Virus record (IMG/VR): IMGVR_UViG_3300002835_000605
Coordinates: 1 to 34,497 of that record
Length of the DNA: 34,497 nt
DNA from: a virus
Direction: 5' to 3' (one strand)
The translations under genes and the position numbers were made by a program. Of this stretch, positions 23,476-30,508 are shown in pieces (the stretch's first letter is position 1; every line of letters begins with the position of its first letter). The notes beneath the pieces are model-generated. The model saw only the letters and a list, made by a program, of their open reading frames with translations, searched no databases and was not told the origin of the DNA.

Positions 23476-23506
23476 TACCACGGCTACCTGCCGTGGTAAT
23501 ATTTAG
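23476..23506 (+). terminator. Terminator-like hairpin closing the fibre region
   Basis: Bases 23476-23483 pair with 23491-23498 (8 bp, loop CTACCTG), followed by ATATTTAG. The T-tract is short and interrupted, so termination may be partial. The location, 5 bases after the stop of cassette B and before a group of small genes, supports a transcript boundary or processing site. Confidence 0.6.
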
Positions 23507-23534
23507 GGCAGGAAAGATCACTTAGGAAGAACCT

Positions 23535-23777
23535 ATGGCCGACGCTACGGTAACAATTGATGGTAAGCAGTATGAGCTGGACAAGATCTCAAACGAGGTC
23601 AAAGAGCTAATGTCCCTGCACGCTCAGGCTCAGGAGATGATGGTTGCTGCTCGCCGCCAAGCGGTTATCCATGAAGTTTCGGTAGTTAATTTGGCTAATC
23701 TAATTAAAGTTCGGGTGGAGGCTGAATCCGATGGCAGTAAGCCAGCTGAGCCACTTTCAGGCCATGTCGTCGAATAA
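23535..23777 (+). CDS. DUF6447-like small protein
   Basis: An 80-residue protein with AGGAAG before ATG 23535. The start ATVTIDGKQYELDKISNEVK matches small proteins annotated DUF6447, found near structural genes in cyanophages and other marine phages; the usual ending is a helix (here LHAQAQEMMVAARRQAV) that may form a coiled coil. Function is unknown. The last 47 bases overlap the following membrane-protein gene. Since the family is recognised from one short pattern, the name is tentative. Confidence 0.65.
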   Translation: MADATVTIDGKQYELDKISNEVKELMSLHAQAQEMMVAARRQAVIHEVSVVNLANLIKVRVEAESDGSKPAEPLSGHVVE

Positions 23778-23985
23778 CGGACACGATTTAGACGACCGCT
23801 ATTGGGAGGTGGCCTCCCGGTTAGCCGTCCACGAAGCTATGTGCGAGGAACGATCGAAGAACATCGACGATCGTCTCGTTAAGATCGAGTCCGGTATTGA
23901 GAAGATTAACCAATGGGGAATCCTGATTGGGTTCACACTGATCTGTAGCATGGCGGGAATCCTCGTTACCTTGCTACTCAAGTGA
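23731..23985 (+). CDS. Small membrane protein with coiled coil (XhlA-like topology)
   Basis: An 84-residue protein. ATG 23731 has GGTGGAG upstream, spaced 10; ATG 23764 is an alternative that would reduce overlap with the previous gene and give 73 residues. It has a charged N-terminal helix (RLAVHEAMCEERSKNID, DRLVKIESGIEKIN) and one C-terminal membrane helix (WGILIGFTLICSMAGILVTLLL). This is the topology of haemolysin XhlA-type holin partners, though short tail-associated membrane proteins look alike. It is far from the lysis cassette at 11.5-12.7 kb, so a second lysis-related protein or a superinfection-exclusion protein are both possible. Its TGA is fused to the GAGGT of the next gene. Confidence 0.7.
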   Translation: MAVSQLSHFQAMSSNNGHDLDDRYWEVASRLAVHEAMCEERSKNIDDRLVKIESGIEKINQWGILIGFTLICSMAGILVTLLLK

Positions 23986-23992
23986 GGTACGT

Positions 23993-25711
23993 ATGGCCTA
24001 TTTTAAGCTCGACCGGTTTAGCGGCATCGCACCGGGAGTCTCACCTAGACTTCTAGCAGACCAGTTTGGCCAGACGGCCGAGAACATTGATTTTGAGTCC
24101 GGGCGACTGACCCCGACAACTAACGACGTAGACGTATTCACGCTTCAGAGCGGTCTGCGACGGTCCATCTATTTCTACCGCGATACTAACTGGCTTGAGT
24201 GGAACCAGGATGGCGTTAAGGCCGTACCCGGTCCAATCCCTGGTGACACGCTGGCTCGCCTGTATTTTACCGGTGACGACTACCCGCGTATCGGTACCGT
24301 TAATACGATGATTGCTGGGTCGTCTGGATACCCGGCCAACAGTTATCGGTTAGGCGTTCCTGCCCCGGCAACTGCTCCGTCGATTACAAAGACGGGCACC
24401 CCTGACGAAGACCAGACGCCAGACGATGTCTCGTACGTCTATACCTTTGTAACCGCTTTTGGCGAGGAAGGTCCGCCTAGCCCTGCTACGGCTCCGATCG
24501 AGCGTACTGATACCGAAACCGTGACTATCACGATGCCGGTCAATCAGATCCCTAGCGGCAACTACAACTTTGGTGCAGGGTCGGTTAAGCGTATCTACCG
24601 TTCTAACACCGGTTCTACCAACACGGCTTTCCAGTTCTTGGCAGAAGTAGGACTTACGACCACTACCTATGCAGACACGACCCCGTCGGCAGGTTTGGGT
24701 GAAGTTATTCCGAGCGAGACCTGGATTGGCCCACCGGACGACAACACCAGCCTGTATCCAGATGGCCCTATGAAGGGCCTGATAGCCGTGGCCAACGGTG
24801 TGTTTGCAGGGTTCACCGGTAAACGGTTATGTCTCAGTGAACCGTTTTTACCGCACGCTTGGCCAATCGACTACAGAATTACCCTCGAAGAAAACATCGT
24901 AGCCATTGGAGCCGTGGCCAACGGCATCGTAGCCCTGACCAATGGCACCCCGTACTTTGTCACTGGCACCGATCCGAGCGCCATGACCGCTGTCCGTGTT
25001 GACCTGCCACAGGCCTGTGTCAACGTAAACAGCGTGGTCGATATGGGCAGCTATCTTCTGTACGCCGGGCCGGACGGCTTGGTAGCGGTCTCTGGCGGCG
25101 AGGGACGGGTAGTGACGCAGGGGTTGGTTAGCGCCAGCCAGTGGAACGCCAGCTTCAATCCTACGGGCTACCGAGCCTTCCGCCACGAGAACACTTACGT
25201 GGCGTTCTGGACTGAGGGCGGCGTGCACAAGGGTTTTTGCTTTGACCCTCGGGCCGAAGAGGCCGCGTTGTCGACGCTTACCACTGAGGCAGAGGTGCGC
25301 GGTGGTTACATGAATCCGAAGGATGGCGAGCTGTATCTGATCGTCGCCAACAAGATTCGTAAGTACCGGGGCGGTACGACCAAGCGCACGCTAACCTGGA
25401 AGTCAAAACAGGTGGTTATGCCGAAGCCGCTCAGCATGAGCTGGGTCTCGGTCCACGCACAGGCGTATCCGGTGACTGTTAAGGTTTGGGGCGACGGGGT
25501 ATTGTTTGCCGAGTACGGTCTGTCGTACGCCAGTGGCGTATACACCCAGACCGTTACTGTGCCAAACGGCGCAACGACAGGATCATTACGTGAGCCTGTG
25601 ATGCGTCTTCCACCGAAGGTGGCCCAGGTGTGGGAAGTACAGGTTTCTGGCGCGGTTGAGATCGACGAGGTCTGCCTTGCTCAGAGCATGGATGAGATCG
25701 CCAGCACATGA
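23993..25711 (+). CDS. Tail nozzle protein (T7 gp12 / tail tubular protein B-like)
   Basis: A 572-residue beta-rich protein with GAGGT before ATG 23993. Its start (YFKLDRFSGIAPGVSPRLL, then AENIDFESGRLTP) is typical of podovirus tail nozzle proteins, which form the distal tail tube below the adaptor ring. A fibronectin-like insert is visible around residues 140-240 (YVYTFVTAFGEEGPPSPA, then VKRIYRSNTG). From 250 the strands form a propeller-like body with GLIAVANGVFAGFTGKRL, GAVANGIVALTNGTPYF and LLYAGPDGLVAVSGG blades. The C-terminal part is a small beta domain. It is followed by a central fibre gene with ATGA overlap, so both probably make the tail tip together. Confidence 0.8.
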   Translation: MAYFKLDRFSGIAPGVSPRLLADQFGQTAENIDFESGRLTPTTNDVDVFTLQSGLRRSIYFYRDTNWLEWNQDGVKAVPGPIPGDTLARLYFTGDDYPRIGTVNTMIAGSSGYPANSYRLGVPAPATAPSITKTGTPDEDQTPDDVSYVYTFVTAFGEEGPPSPATAPIERTDTETVTITMPVNQIPSGNYNFGAGSVKRIYRSNTGSTNTAFQFLAEVGLTTTTYADTTPSAGLGEVIPSETWIGPPDDNTSLYPDGPMKGLIAVANGVFAGFTGKRLCLSEPFLPHAWPIDYRITLEENIVAIGAVANGIVALTNGTPYFVTGTDPSAMTAVRVDLPQACVNVNSVVDMGSYLLYAGPDGLVAVSGGEGRVVTQGLVSASQWNASFNPTGYRAFRHENTYVAFWTEGGVHKGFCFDPRAEEAALSTLTTEAEVRGGYMNPKDGELYLIVANKIRKYRGGTTKRTLTWKSKQVVMPKPLSMSWVSVHAQAYPVTVKVWGDGVLFAEYGLSYASGVYTQTVTVPNGATTGSLREPVMRLPPKVAQVWEVQVSGAVEIDEVCLAQSMDEIAST

Positions 25712-28443
25712 CGAAAGCTCGTACAGTCAAAGCAACGACGGTACCTGGTATTTCGAGCATACCGTCGAGCATTACGCCGGAGCTCCGTCGTTATTTAGAA
25801 AGCTTAGCTGAAGCGGTTGAGATTCGTCTTGGCCGTCGCGGTGACGAGCGTGATCGAGCGATTACACTTCGAGAACTGTTGGATTCCGGTCTGGCCGTTG
25901 AGCTAGGTAAGAATCCATATGTGATTGGGCCCCCTCCTCCACCACCGCCTCCGCCACCTCCGCCGAGTGCTACGCCTACCGCACCGACGAACTTTACCGC
26001 GACTGGCGGCTACTCGTTAATTACGTGTTTTTGGGATTACCCAAATTACGCTTATCACGGCCTGACCGAAATCTGGCGACACGACCAGGACATCATAGGC
26101 GACGCTCAGTTAGTTGGCGTCAGCTCAGGCATTTCGTTTGTTGACCCGGTTGGTGAAGGCGCGAGCTTTTATTATTGGGCGCGACACGTAAACGAGTTCG
26201 GTGTCGCCGGTCCGTATAACTCTATCAACGGTACGTTGGCCGAGACCGCGCTTGATGTTGAAGAGTTGCTAGACGTATTGACTGGTGCAATTACTGAGTC
26301 GCAGCTGTACGCAGATCTTAGGACTCGAATTGATCTGATTGACGCGAGTGCTGCGGTTACTAATTCTGTTGCTTGGCGTGTTGCGCAAGAGGCTGCAGCT
26401 CGTGCGGCTGCTATTTCAAACGAAGCGTCTACGCGAGCTGCGGCGTTGATTGCTGAAGCTGAGGCTCGTGGAACTGCGATTACCAATGAGGCTACTTTAC
26501 GCACCCAGGCGGACGATGCATTAGCTCAGCAGATAACTACATTGTCTGCTACAGCCGCCGGAACGTATGCAACGATTGCTGCGCTACAAGCTGAGCAGAC
26601 TGCTAGAGCCGATGGGGATAGTGCACAGGCGTCAGCTAGAGAGACTCTTGCTGCTCAATTGCGCGGTAACTATACCGGCACAGATGTAACGCAGCTTTCA
26701 GCTGGGCTGGTCTTTAGCGAAAGGCAGGCTCGTGTATCGGCTGATGGGGCGCTGTCTAGCCGTACTGATGCTTTAGAGTCTACGGTTAACAATCCTTCGA
26801 CTGGCGTAGTTGCTACTGCAAACGCAGTAACTAATCTTGAAACGCGTGTTTCAAACGCTGAAGGAGTTAACTCGACCCAAAGCTCCTCCATAACTACGCT
26901 GCAGAATACGATTAATGATCCGACAACCGGGCTTGCTACCAAGGCTACGGCGTCAGCGCTTACTGCGCTTGCGAATCGAGTTACGGCTACGGAAAACACT
27001 AACGATTCTCAGAGCGGGGCAATTACTTTACTTGAGAACACGGTCAATAGCCCCACGACTGGGCTCGCGACTAAGGCGTCTTCTTCAGCACTTAACGCGC
27101 TTGATAGTCGGGTTACATCTACTGAGAACACAAACTCGGCTCAGGCATCTGCAATTAGTGCGTTGGAGAGCACCGTTAACAACCCTACAACGGGTGTTAA
27201 TGCTAGTGCGACAAATATATCTAATCTGACTACTCGTGTGACTACGGCTGAAGGGACCATTAGTTCCCAAGCCAGCACGATTAACACCCTATCGACTACT
27301 GTCGGTAATAACACATCGGCGATACAAACAAACGCTTCGACTATCAACGGAATTCAAGCTAAGTATACCGTCAAGATTGACAACAACGGTCATGTGTCAG
27401 GCTTTGGTCTTATCTCTGAGCCTAACAACGGCTCTGTAGTATCTTCGTTCATCGTTAACGTTGACCGGTTTGCTATTGCATCACCTGGGCAGACGACAAT
27501 TATTCCGTTCATTGTTCAGGCTACTCCGACAACGATTAACGGTGTGTCGGTGCCTGCTGGCGTCTACATGAACGACGCTTACATTCGTAACGGCACGATT
27601 ACTAACGCTAAGATTGGTAACGCGGCAATTGATGACGCGAAGATTGCGAGCCTTAGCGCCGATAAGATTACGGCTGGTTCGATTGATGCGGCTAGACTGA
27701 CTATTGATAACGTTACGCTTGATACGTACTACGATGGAAGTATTGGTCGTAATCGGTTGCAGATTAGAGATCTTGGAGTTACTACCGCTAAGATCGGTAC
27801 TGCAGCTATTACTAGCGCCAAGATTGGTAACGCTGAAGTCGGCACGCTAAAAATTGCCGGAAACGCAATTACTCTTCCTGAGACATACGCTTCAGCAGAC
27901 GTGTATGTGACTACTGGTGTGTATGAGTCTGGCGGTAGTTATACGTACGTTGGCCCAGGTAATGGCGACTATGTGTATGTAGACGATCCGTTCTACGACT
28001 ATTTTTATGTCGGGGCCGGTAATGGAGACTACATAATTAGTGGTGGCGGTACGTTAACTGGTGGTCATTTGGCCATTGAAACGCCTCAGATTGACGTCGG
28101 CGTTGACTCAACGGCTGGTGTGCAGATTGTGTTTTACGCGTTCTGCGATGGAAGCGCAGTGAATGACGGTGGCCAGCTGCTTTACATGCAGGTGAATAAG
28201 TACGCTAACGGCTCGTGGTCTGGGTATCAGACTGTAGCTACCAGTAGAGTTGGTGCAAGAACTACTGGCGGTGACACACAGAGCGTGTTTTCTATTGCTA
28301 TGGCGCACACCGCTGTGAATTTGCAAAACGTTAGAGTGCGTGTGATTGTTGGATCTCAAGCGGTTCACTTGCCACTTGGTACTAATAGCCAGCCAACTTA
28401 CCTTCGTAACATTACGCTTTCTATTCTTGGTGCAAAACGATGA
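25708..28443 (+). CDS. Central tail fibre/tip protein with lambda J-like DUF1983 segment
   Basis: A 911-residue protein. Residues 1-70 are a helical head (ELRRYLESLAEAVEIRLG). Residues 74-85 are twelve prolines in a row, a rigid hinge. Residues 90-180 form a fibronectin type III-like domain. A long Ala/Thr/Asn-rich coiled region follows (180-545) with four 42-44 residue repeats. Around 553 the segment YTVKIDNNGHVSGFGLIS followed by VDRFAI is the DUF1983 pattern of the lambda host-specificity protein J. After it come TNAKIGNAAIDDAKI-type shaft turns and a C-terminal beta domain with SYTYVGPGNGDYVYV. It is probably the central fibre of the tail tip that contacts the cell surface. Confidence 0.8.
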   Translation: MTKARTVKATTVPGISSIPSSITPELRRYLESLAEAVEIRLGRRGDERDRAITLRELLDSGLAVELGKNPYVIGPPPPPPPPPPPPSATPTAPTNFTATGGYSLITCFWDYPNYAYHGLTEIWRHDQDIIGDAQLVGVSSGISFVDPVGEGASFYYWARHVNEFGVAGPYNSINGTLAETALDVEELLDVLTGAITESQLYADLRTRIDLIDASAAVTNSVAWRVAQEAAARAAAISNEASTRAAALIAEAEARGTAITNEATLRTQADDALAQQITTLSATAAGTYATIAALQAEQTARADGDSAQASARETLAAQLRGNYTGTDVTQLSAGLVFSERQARVSADGALSSRTDALESTVNNPSTGVVATANAVTNLETRVSNAEGVNSTQSSSITTLQNTINDPTTGLATKATASALTALANRVTATENTNDSQSGAITLLENTVNSPTTGLATKASSSALNALDSRVTSTENTNSAQASAISALESTVNNPTTGVNASATNISNLTTRVTTAEGTISSQASTINTLSTTVGNNTSAIQTNASTINGIQAKYTVKIDNNGHVSGFGLISEPNNGSVVSSFIVNVDRFAIASPGQTTIIPFIVQATPTTINGVSVPAGVYMNDAYIRNGTITNAKIGNAAIDDAKIASLSADKITAGSIDAARLTIDNVTLDTYYDGSIGRNRLQIRDLGVTTAKIGTAAITSAKIGNAEVGTLKIAGNAITLPETYASADVYVTTGVYESGGSYTYVGPGNGDYVYVDDPFYDYFYVGAGNGDYIISGGGTLTGGHLAIETPQIDVGVDSTAGVQIVFYAFCDGSAVNDGGQLLYMQVNKYANGSWSGYQTVATSRVGARTTGGDTQSVFSIAMAHTAVNLQNVRVRVIVGSQAVHLPLGTNSQPTYLRNITLSILGAKR
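26773..27288 (+). repeat. Four 42-44 codon repeats in the central fibre
   Basis: Units start at residues 356, 398, 442 and 486 of the central fibre and run L(E/Q)(S/N)T(V/I)N(N/D/S)P(S/T)TG, a variable helix, then R V (T/S) and a Ser/Asn-rich end. They differ at the nucleotide level. The heptad-like positions suggest a trimeric coiled-coil shaft with regular loops at the NPTTG turns. Confidence 0.8.
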
Positions 28444-28808
28444 TTACTTTTGCATTCGACGTAACCGGTAAGTGTATTTGCTCGGTTAATAAAGCAGTGG
28501 AAGCTAGTTTCTTTTCAGATGCTGCTTACGTTGTTCAGATGCCAGTTAACACTGATGTTAATTCGGTTTGGTACGACGTTGAAAACGGGCGGGTAGGATT
28601 CAAGAAACCGTTGCAAGTAACTGTTAGTACTAACCGTGTTAGTGGTTTGCCAGCCGGTAGCAAAGTAGCTGTTGATGGTGAACTACTAGACGTAGAAGGT
28701 GAGTCTATTGAGTTTGAAGTGGACTACCCACAACTGTTGAAGGTAGTTGTTTTTAATCTTAAGCATTTGGATACGGTTGTAGAGGTGCCTTGTGAAGTAC
28801 AAGGTTAA
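28440..28808 (+). CDS. Small beta-rich tail protein (hypothetical)
   Basis: A 122-residue protein with ATG overlapping the previous stop (ATGA). It has a beta domain at the start (TFAFDVTGKCICSVNKAVEA, then SVWYDVENGRVGFKKPL) and a second one from residue 58 (VTVSTNRVSGLPAGSKVAVD to VDYPQLLKVVVF) that looks like an Ig-like or carbohydrate-module sandwich. Strand order resembles small fibre-associated proteins such as those after J-type genes. The function is unknown. Its last 17 bases overlap the next gene. Confidence 0.65.
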   Translation: MITFAFDVTGKCICSVNKAVEASFFSDAAYVVQMPVNTDVNSVWYDVENGRVGFKKPLQVTVSTNRVSGLPAGSKVAVDGELLDVEGESIEFEVDYPQLLKVVVFNLKHLDTVVEVPCEVQG

Positions 28809-28974
28809 ACAGAGCTACGCTGCTTTAAGGCGTGATAGTTATCCTGACGTAAGGGATCAGCTTGACGCACTGTGGAAGGGCGGAGAGGCCCTTGAAGAGA
28901 TGCGTCGTAAGGTGTTGGAAGTTAAAGAAAAGTATCCGAAGCCGGTTACGGGAGACGGAAATGCACCAGGGTAA
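28792..28974 (+). CDS. Small conserved phage protein (hypothetical)
   Basis: A 60-residue protein starting at GTG 28792, with GAGG 7 bases upstream within the previous gene. The pattern SYAALRRDSYPDVRDQLDALW, then KGGEALEEMRRKVLEVKEKYPKP is one I recognise from short proteins downstream of tail genes in many podoviruses and siphoviruses (YPxxxDQLDALW...YPKP). The function is unknown. The following 34-residue gene starts 14 bases before its stop. Confidence 0.75.
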   Translation: MKYKVKQSYAALRRDSYPDVRDQLDALWKGGEALEEMRRKVLEVKEKYPKPVTGDGNAPG

Positions 28975-29065
28975 ACAGTGCCGCTTAAACGCCCCAACTA
29001 AGCCTATTAAGATGGAAAAGAAAAAACCGTCTAAGGGGTATTCTGCCCCTAAGAAGAAAAGTTAA
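28961..29065 (+). CDS. Small Lys-rich protein (hypothetical)
   Basis: A 34-residue open frame with GGAG at 28951-28954, 6 bases before ATG 28961. It contains MHQGKQCRLNAPTKPIK followed by a Lys/Pro/Ser-rich end (KKKPSKGYSAPKKKS). Small lysine-rich proteins of this size sit at the same place, between the tail genes and the end of the late operon, in other phages; their role is unknown. It might bind nucleic acid, given about a third of its residues are basic. The good ribosome-binding site and the tight fit between neighbours support a real gene. Confidence 0.55.
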   Translation: MHQGKQCRLNAPTKPIKMEKKKPSKGYSAPKKKS

Positions 29066-29068
29066 AAT

Positions 29069-29091
29069 CCCTTCCCAGCTACTTGGAGGGG
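29069..29091 (+). promoter_or_regulatory. Hairpin sequestering the metallopeptidase ribosome-binding site
   Basis: Bases 29069-29075 (CCCTTCC) pair with 29085-29091 (GGAGGGG) over 7 bp with one U-G pair and a 9-base loop. The 3' arm is the Shine-Dalgarno of the gene at 29098. When folded, the site would be hidden, so translation of the metallopeptidase may be kept low or depend on an event that opens the stem, such as translation of the preceding small gene or a binding protein. Confidence 0.55.
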
Positions 29092-29097
29092 TTCAGC

Positions 29098-29409
29098 ATG
29101 CCAGTTTCCAAGCGTATTGAAGATGGTATCCCGAAGCAGTTTAAGCTTGCCGGGCACACTATCTGTATAGCTAATATACCTGCTAAAAAATGGAAGCACG
29201 GCAAAGACTGTGTGGGCATGTGGATGCCCGACCAGTACCGGATAGAAATTATAGGTACGTTAAAAGGTACCAATAGGCAGCAGGTATTTTTGCACGAAGC
29301 TGTGCACGCTATTCTTGACGTGGCTGGATACTACGAACTATCGGAAGACGAGGCCCTGGTGGATAGGGTGTCTCATCTTTTGCAGCAGATGCTGACTACT
29401 ATGGAGTAA
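29098..29409 (+). CDS. Small zinc metallopeptidase-like protein
   Basis: A 103-residue protein. ATG 29098 is chosen over the upstream in-frame TTG (29083) because GGAGGGG lies 6 bases before it. The motif H66-E-A-V-H70 in VFLHEAVHAILDVAG is a gluzincin-type zinc-binding site, and E85 in LSEDEALVDRVSHLL is a likely third ligand or nearby helper. Small proteins with this pattern occur in many phages, in the ImmA/IrrE/SprT-like range, but have no known substrate. The first 60 residues are beta-rich (HTICIANIPAKKW, then YRIEIIGTL). It is the last + strand gene, ends 11 bases inside the convergent DUF3310 gene, and is followed by a hairpin. Confidence 0.8.
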   Translation: MPVSKRIEDGIPKQFKLAGHTICIANIPAKKWKHGKDCVGMWMPDQYRIEIIGTLKGTNRQQVFLHEAVHAILDVAGYYELSEDEALVDRVSHLLQQMLTTME

Positions 29410-29629
29410 AGTTGCGAGGGTCTTTACCCTGCAACCATGACAGATACCAGCTAGCTTTGTTTGCTTCTTGCACAGTGTCGTCTTTTTCCCCATGGCGCCA
29501 TAAGTATTTCATGACGTTGCCTTTGCAGTAACCACGAAATTCTTCCGGCGTTAAGCTAGCTCGCATTGCGTCAATGCATTCGATGTCGCCACGTTTATAG
29601 TGGGACGGGTTGACTGCATCTTTAGTCAT
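29399..29629 (-). CDS. DUF3310 protein (T7 gp1.7-like nucleotide kinase family)
   Basis: A 76-residue protein. The start at 29629 (MTKDAVNPSHYKRGD) is preferred over one 11 codons upstream because AAGGAAAA precedes it and the family begins here. Conserved parts are VNPSHYKRGDIECIDAM, EEFRGYCKGNVMKYLWRHG and KASWYLSWL, the DUF3310 signature. T7 gp1.7, a nucleotide kinase, is placed in the same family, so a role in nucleotide phosphorylation or metabolism is possible. This copy is short and consists of the core only, so activity is uncertain. It is the last gene of the - strand operon and overlaps the last + strand gene by 11 bases. It overlaps the upstream gene by 8. Confidence 0.88.
   Translation of the reverse strand: MTKDAVNPSHYKRGDIECIDAMRASLTPEEFRGYCKGNVMKYLWRHGEKDDTVQEANKASWYLSWLQGKDPRNFTP
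29411..29435. terminator. Bidirectional terminator at the convergent junction
   Basis: Bases 29411-29421 pair with 29426-29435: two 5-bp blocks (GTTGC/GCAAC and AGGGT/ACCCT) with one bulged G at 29416, loop CTTT. On the - strand TTTACT follows. It starts 1 base after the + strand stop and lies within the last codons of the - strand DUF3310 gene. It would stop late transcripts before they run into the opposed genes and could end the early transcript as well. It lacks a strong U-tract, so I rate it moderately. Confidence 0.5.
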
Positions 29630-29867
29630 TTGTATTTTCCTTTTGTCGGATAGCAGTAGCAAAGAACTTGGCTTCGTTGCTCCATGTTATACGGTCACAT
29701 ACTTGAGCACACGCCTCCCGCTCGGCTGCGGCAACGAGGGCGGCGAATCGTTCGATGTTTTCGTCACTACCAATAAAAGAGTGCTGAGGTTTGTAGTTAA
29801 ATGTGTCCTGCACCTCTACATCGAATCTCGCTTCTTGCGCCATTCGGATGATGTCGTCGCGGGTCAT
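29622..29867 (-). CDS. Hypothetical phage protein (MTRDDIIRMA type)
   Basis: An 81-residue protein with start at 29867, overlapping the upstream stop as ATGA. The beginning MTRDDIIRMAQEARFDV and the middle ERFAALVAAAEREACAQVCD are a pattern common in small proteins of phages and prophages of Proteobacteria. It has two Cys (CAQVCD) that hint at a metal site but no complete motif. No function is known to me. It overlaps the DUF3310 gene by 8 bases. Confidence 0.75.
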   Translation of the reverse strand: MTRDDIIRMAQEARFDVEVQDTFNYKPQHSFIGSDENIERFAALVAAAEREACAQVCDRITWSNEAKFFATAIRQKENTND

Positions 29868-30103
29868 TGCAGTTCACCCGCTTTCCATAGCAAATAGTCG
29901 TATTGTTTTATTCCACGGTTAACAGCAGTAGCCATGTAGTACTGTCTAACGCCCCATTTTTCTACTAAGTCTTTGTATTTGACACGTTCCAGGTTGGCAC
30001 GGGCATGTTTCTTTCGTTCGACAAGCACTTTGTATTGCTCGAACGTAAGTTTAGGGTTGAATCGAGAGAGCCTGGTGTAAGGCTGTTCTATGCGTCTAGT
30101 CAT
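29864..30103 (-). CDS. Hypothetical basic protein, possible helix-turn-helix
   Basis: A 79-residue basic protein (many Lys/Arg/Tyr), starting at 30103 with AAGGA about 11 bases upstream. Residues 40-70 read YKDLVEKWGVRQYYMATAV then NRGIKQYDY, spaced like a helix-turn-helix that would bind DNA. This is a guess from the pattern; no family was recognised. It overlaps the genes on both sides by a few bases and so belongs to the same transcript. A transcription regulator or a DNA-packing small protein are both possible. Confidence 0.65.
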   Translation of the reverse strand: MTRRIEQPYTRLSRFNPKLTFEQYKVLVERKKHARANLERVKYKDLVEKWGVRQYYMATAVNRGIKQYDYLLWKAGELQ

Positions 30104-30344
30104 AACTTAAAGCAATCCTTAGTTCTGAGATTTCACTTTCTAAAGATCTAATTCTAGATTTAAGTTCTAGGGTTTGATTCTTTAAGTCTTGGATTAGTGT
30201 TTCTTGGCTAGCAATAGTCTGAGCTTGGCTAGTTGCTAGTTGTGCTTGGACAGAGGCCAGATTATCAGCTCTGTCTACCGCTTCTCGTAGCACAGCAAGC
30301 TTTGTTTTTTCGTGGATGGCGCCAAAGTGCGATTCGTCAGTCAT
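30096..30344 (-). CDS. Small coiled-coil protein (hypothetical)
   Basis: An 82-residue protein. I place the start at 30344 (MTDESHFGAIHEKTKL), with GGAG 9 bases upstream and ATGA overlap with the stop of the 55-residue membrane protein. A further in-frame ATG at 30386 would overlap that gene more. From residue 15 on it is a continuous coiled coil (LREAVDRADNLASVQAQLA to LKSRIRSLESEISELR) with heptads of Leu/Ile/Val. Length and position suggest it may pair with the neighbouring coiled-coil proteins. The function is unknown. Confidence 0.65.
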   Translation of the reverse strand: MTDESHFGAIHEKTKLAVLREAVDRADNLASVQAQLATSQAQTIASQETLIQDLKNQTLELKSRIRSLESEISELRIALSYD

Positions 30345-30508
30345 TGGCTTGCTCCAATTAAGTAACCAAACCAAAGCCCAACGCAAACCCCAAATAGTAT
30401 GAGGGCTATTTCTGTAGCTGTTTTTTCTGAGTGGTAACTACGGTATGCAGCTATTTCTTTTTCTAATCTGGATATTTCCCGTTCTAGACGGTTTTTATTG
30501 CTTTCCAT
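30341..30508 (-). CDS. Small single-TM protein with coiled-coil head
   Basis: A 55-residue open frame on the - strand. It fills the gap between two coiled-coil genes: start 30508, stop TGA overlapping the next ATG as ATGA. It begins with a charged coiled coil (RLEREISRLEKEIAAYRS), then one membrane helix, ALILFGVCVGLWFGYLIGA. The ribosome-binding site is weak. It overlaps the 89-residue gene upstream by 25 bases, so coupling is probable. An inner-membrane anchor for the neighbouring coiled-coil proteins, or a small host-takeover or superinfection-exclusion protein, would fit; the sequence does not decide. Confidence 0.6.
   Translation of the reverse strand: MESNKNRLEREISRLEKEIAAYRSYHSEKTATEIALILFGVCVGLWFGYLIGASQ

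Noticed and set aside
25931-25966. The C-rich proline tract as a sequencing or assembly artefact.
   Set aside because: Codons vary (CCC, CCT, CCA, CCG) and the frame stays open on both sides, so the tract is a real polyproline segment.
26773-27288. The regular repeats as a possible CRISPR array.
   Set aside because: They are in-frame protein repeats of 126-132 bases without constant repeat and variable spacer parts.
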